Part shown: in pieces, positions 62,758-64,000 of the stretch
Position numbering within the stretch: position 1 is the first letter of the stretch
How the letters are laid out: every line of letters starts with the position of its first letter
Source of the DNA: Falciphora oryzae
Lineage: Eukaryota > Ascomycota > Sordariomycetes > Magnaporthales > Magnaporthaceae
Assembly: GCA_000733355.1 (NCBI GenBank)
Contig: JNVV01000004.1
Location: 1,892,355 to 1,956,354, forward strand
DNA length: 64,000 bases
Direction: 5' to 3'
The notes under the pieces: generated by a model
The model's database searches: none
Told to the model about the DNA's origin: nothing
What the model saw: the letters and a program-made list of their open reading frames with translations, nothing else
Translations under genes and position numbers: made by a program

Positions 62758-63408
62758 ATGATAGAAGGATTCCGCAGCGACATGTCGTTACCTCAAAACA
62801 TAAAGCGCCGAAGCTCGATCTATCGTCCGAAAGATCTATTAACAAAACCAAAAAAGGGTCGTAAAACACGGCGGAAAAGACAAACTATCCCCCTCTCTAG
62901 TAATCTCATCGGCTCCGATCCAATCAACTTATTCGCCGACAACTGCGAGAAAATCCTTTCACAATAGGTTTTGTTACTCCGCGAAACAACGCCGCCGGCT
63001 AACATCACGGGTTCGGATCCTCGTTTCGCGACTGCATTCCGATTCCTGGACAAGTTTTTATATGGGGGTAAGGGCTATCTGCTTCAACGGCTGGCTTATG
63101 TCCAGTTTTTACGGCTATCGAATTTTCTTGAAGCCGTTATAAAAACTGAAAGAGAAAACGGAATCCGCCGCAAGTCTGGTTGTCGCGACGTAAGCATCGC
63201 AATGGACATATACGAAAGTGCCCAGGAAAGCCGTTCGGATACGACAGCACTTAGGAGTGCGCTTCGTAAACGCAGACGAACTAGCAGCCGCTGGATAACG
63301 CTTGCAGGACCATCACCGCTCTTTCTTCTCGTGTACCCGAAAGTAGCTGAAACAGTCGTATATGTACTTCCACTCGATGGGCAACTATTAAAGCTTACAA
63401 TCAAATAG
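62758..63408 (+). pseudogene. ORF of unknown function with in-frame TAG
   Basis: One frame runs from the ATG at 62758 to 63408, interrupted only by TAG at 62965-62967 (..ILSQ-stop-VLLLRE..). The N-terminal part is very basic (KPKKGRKTRRKRQ, nuclear-signal-like). The second half has IKTERENGIRRKSGCRDVSI, SALRKRRRTSSRWITLAGPS and PLFLLVYPKVAE. The WITLAGPSPLFL type of motif is one I have seen in uncharacterised fungal proteins, but no function is known to me. AT-richer codons than the housekeeping genes suggest a different history. Either a pseudogene, two genes, or a gene with an unrecognised intron over the stop. Confidence 0.45.
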
Positions 63409-63439
63409 GCGCAGGTCCTCTGGCATCAACAAAACCGCC

Positions 63440-63673
63440 ATGGCAACCCTGGCGGCCGACGTCCGGCAAAATGCTCCGTCTAGGCTTGTGGACGTCTGTG
63501 CTCACATTACGGGAATGGCCGAGGGGGCAAGCAGATCTAAGGATTTAACGGAATTGCGGAATGCTATCACAAGGATTAAAGCTTCTCTGCTTTCTCAAAG
63601 GAATAGGAATGAAAATGCGGACAAAATGGATTTGGCTTTAGCCGAGGAAAACGGACTTGTAAGGCTAATCTAA
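63440..63673 (+). CDS. Short hypothetical protein, 77 aa
   Basis: ATG in a strong context (CCGCCATGGC). The sequence is helical and amphipathic (ELRNAITRIKASLLSQRN) with no membrane segment or cysteine pattern. It starts 31 bp after the stop of the ORF before it, so it could be a further exon of that locus in another frame. No family recognised. Confidence 0.4.
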   Translation: MATLAADVRQNAPSRLVDVCAHITGMAEGASRSKDLTELRNAITRIKASLLSQRNRNENADKMDLALAEENGLVRLI

Positions 63674-64000
63674 ACCCTTCACGCATCCTCAATAGGGTAT
63701 TTATTTGTATAAATTCGTAATTCTACTTATTACATGCCCGTTTGTACTTCATTGCATCTCCGGTGCCAGTGTACACCTTCCTTGTATTTATCAATTCTTG
63801 GCATTGCGCTGTTAGTGCACACTGCCAAGTTGCATACAATTCCTTAACATTTGCCAATTAGCGACCAAACACCAATAACCACGCCCGCCAACGGCGTTGG
63901 CGACGGCAACATGCCGCTGCCATCAGCCCCCCCCTCGGCCAATGGGGTAGCGCGCGCCTTCCTCGCCGGCTCGTCGGCCCGGAGGAACGCGTTATCGCCA
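63674..64000. other. Window end, no gene recognised
   Basis: The AT-rich first half gives way to GC-rich sequence at about 63890. The last 100 bp may belong to a gene running out of the window. Confidence 0.35.

Noticed and set aside
63003..63030. Second tRNA-like T-arm (GGGTTCGGATCCT)
   Set aside because: The five-base stem does not pair and the segment lies inside a longer open reading frame.

Overview
This window is nuclear DNA of a filamentous ascomycete (Pezizomycotina, most likely a Sordariomycete). The genes have short GT..AG introns of about 55-115 nt with CTAAC/CTGAC-type branch sites. The protein repertoire is typically fungal: GH45-like, HsbA-like, LysM, HET/ankyrin, Ctr copper transport, OPT and ACS-type MFS. 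Several dead genes carry premature stops of the kind made by RIP (repeat-induced point mutation). The species cannot be named from sequence alone.

Layout. 1-2.1 kb: one two-exon hypothetical gene. 2.1-4.6 kb: repeat-rich ground with duplicated fragments, a 425-base N gap, a 51-bp minisatellite and an LTR. 4.6-6.4 kb: a four-exon coiled-coil gene with a 912-nt intron. 7.5-8.8 kb: hypothetical gene. 8.8-11.5 kb: a small minisatellite and a coding relic. 11.6-16.7 kb: three secreted proteins (HsbA-like, a small secreted protein, a GH45-like endoglucanase). 17-20.8 kb: a 1259-residue protein of unknown function. 21.5-23.8 kb: a Ctr copper transporter followed by a dead ferric reductase. 24.7-31 kb: a secreted protein, the RRB1/GRWD1 ribosome-assembly WD40 protein, an ACS-family MFS transporter and a small cysteine-containing secreted protein. 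32.9-35.4 kb: a histidine acid phosphatase convergent with a secreted HNH nuclease. 37.3-41.7 kb: kynureninase and indoleamine 2,3-dioxygenase, divergently arranged, two steps of tryptophan-to-NAD (kynurenine) metabolism. 41.9-46.3 kb: a decayed mobile element (below). 47.3-49.9 kb: an oligopeptide transporter. 50-53.5 kb: dead HET/ankyrin and LysM genes, an AT-rich palindromic MITE around a 21-base N gap, and a second LTR. 54.5-55.4 kb: a frameshifted membrane protein. 56.7-58.4 kb: an MFS sugar-type transporter. 58.6-61.1 kb: a gutted Ty3/gypsy-like retroelement. 61.1-62 kb: a dead PL1 pectate lyase. 62.7-63.7 kb: ORFs of unknown function.

The most unusual object is at 41.9-46.3 kb. After splicing and allowing for two frameshifts and two TAG stops, one gene (43113-45926) reads as two tandem serine-recombinase (resolvase/invertase-type) catalytic domains followed by eight copies of a C-x2-C-x3-H-x6-C-x2-C zinc-binding repeat. 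It sits inside a region bounded by copies of a 14-bp direct repeat, which could be recombination sites. Known fungal DNA-mobilising recombinases (Cryptons, Starship captains) are tyrosine recombinases, so a serine-recombinase element of this architecture deserves follow-up.

Limits: no similarity search was possible. Exons were placed from splice signals, reading-frame continuity and recalled family motifs. Starts were moved to the first plausible ATG.
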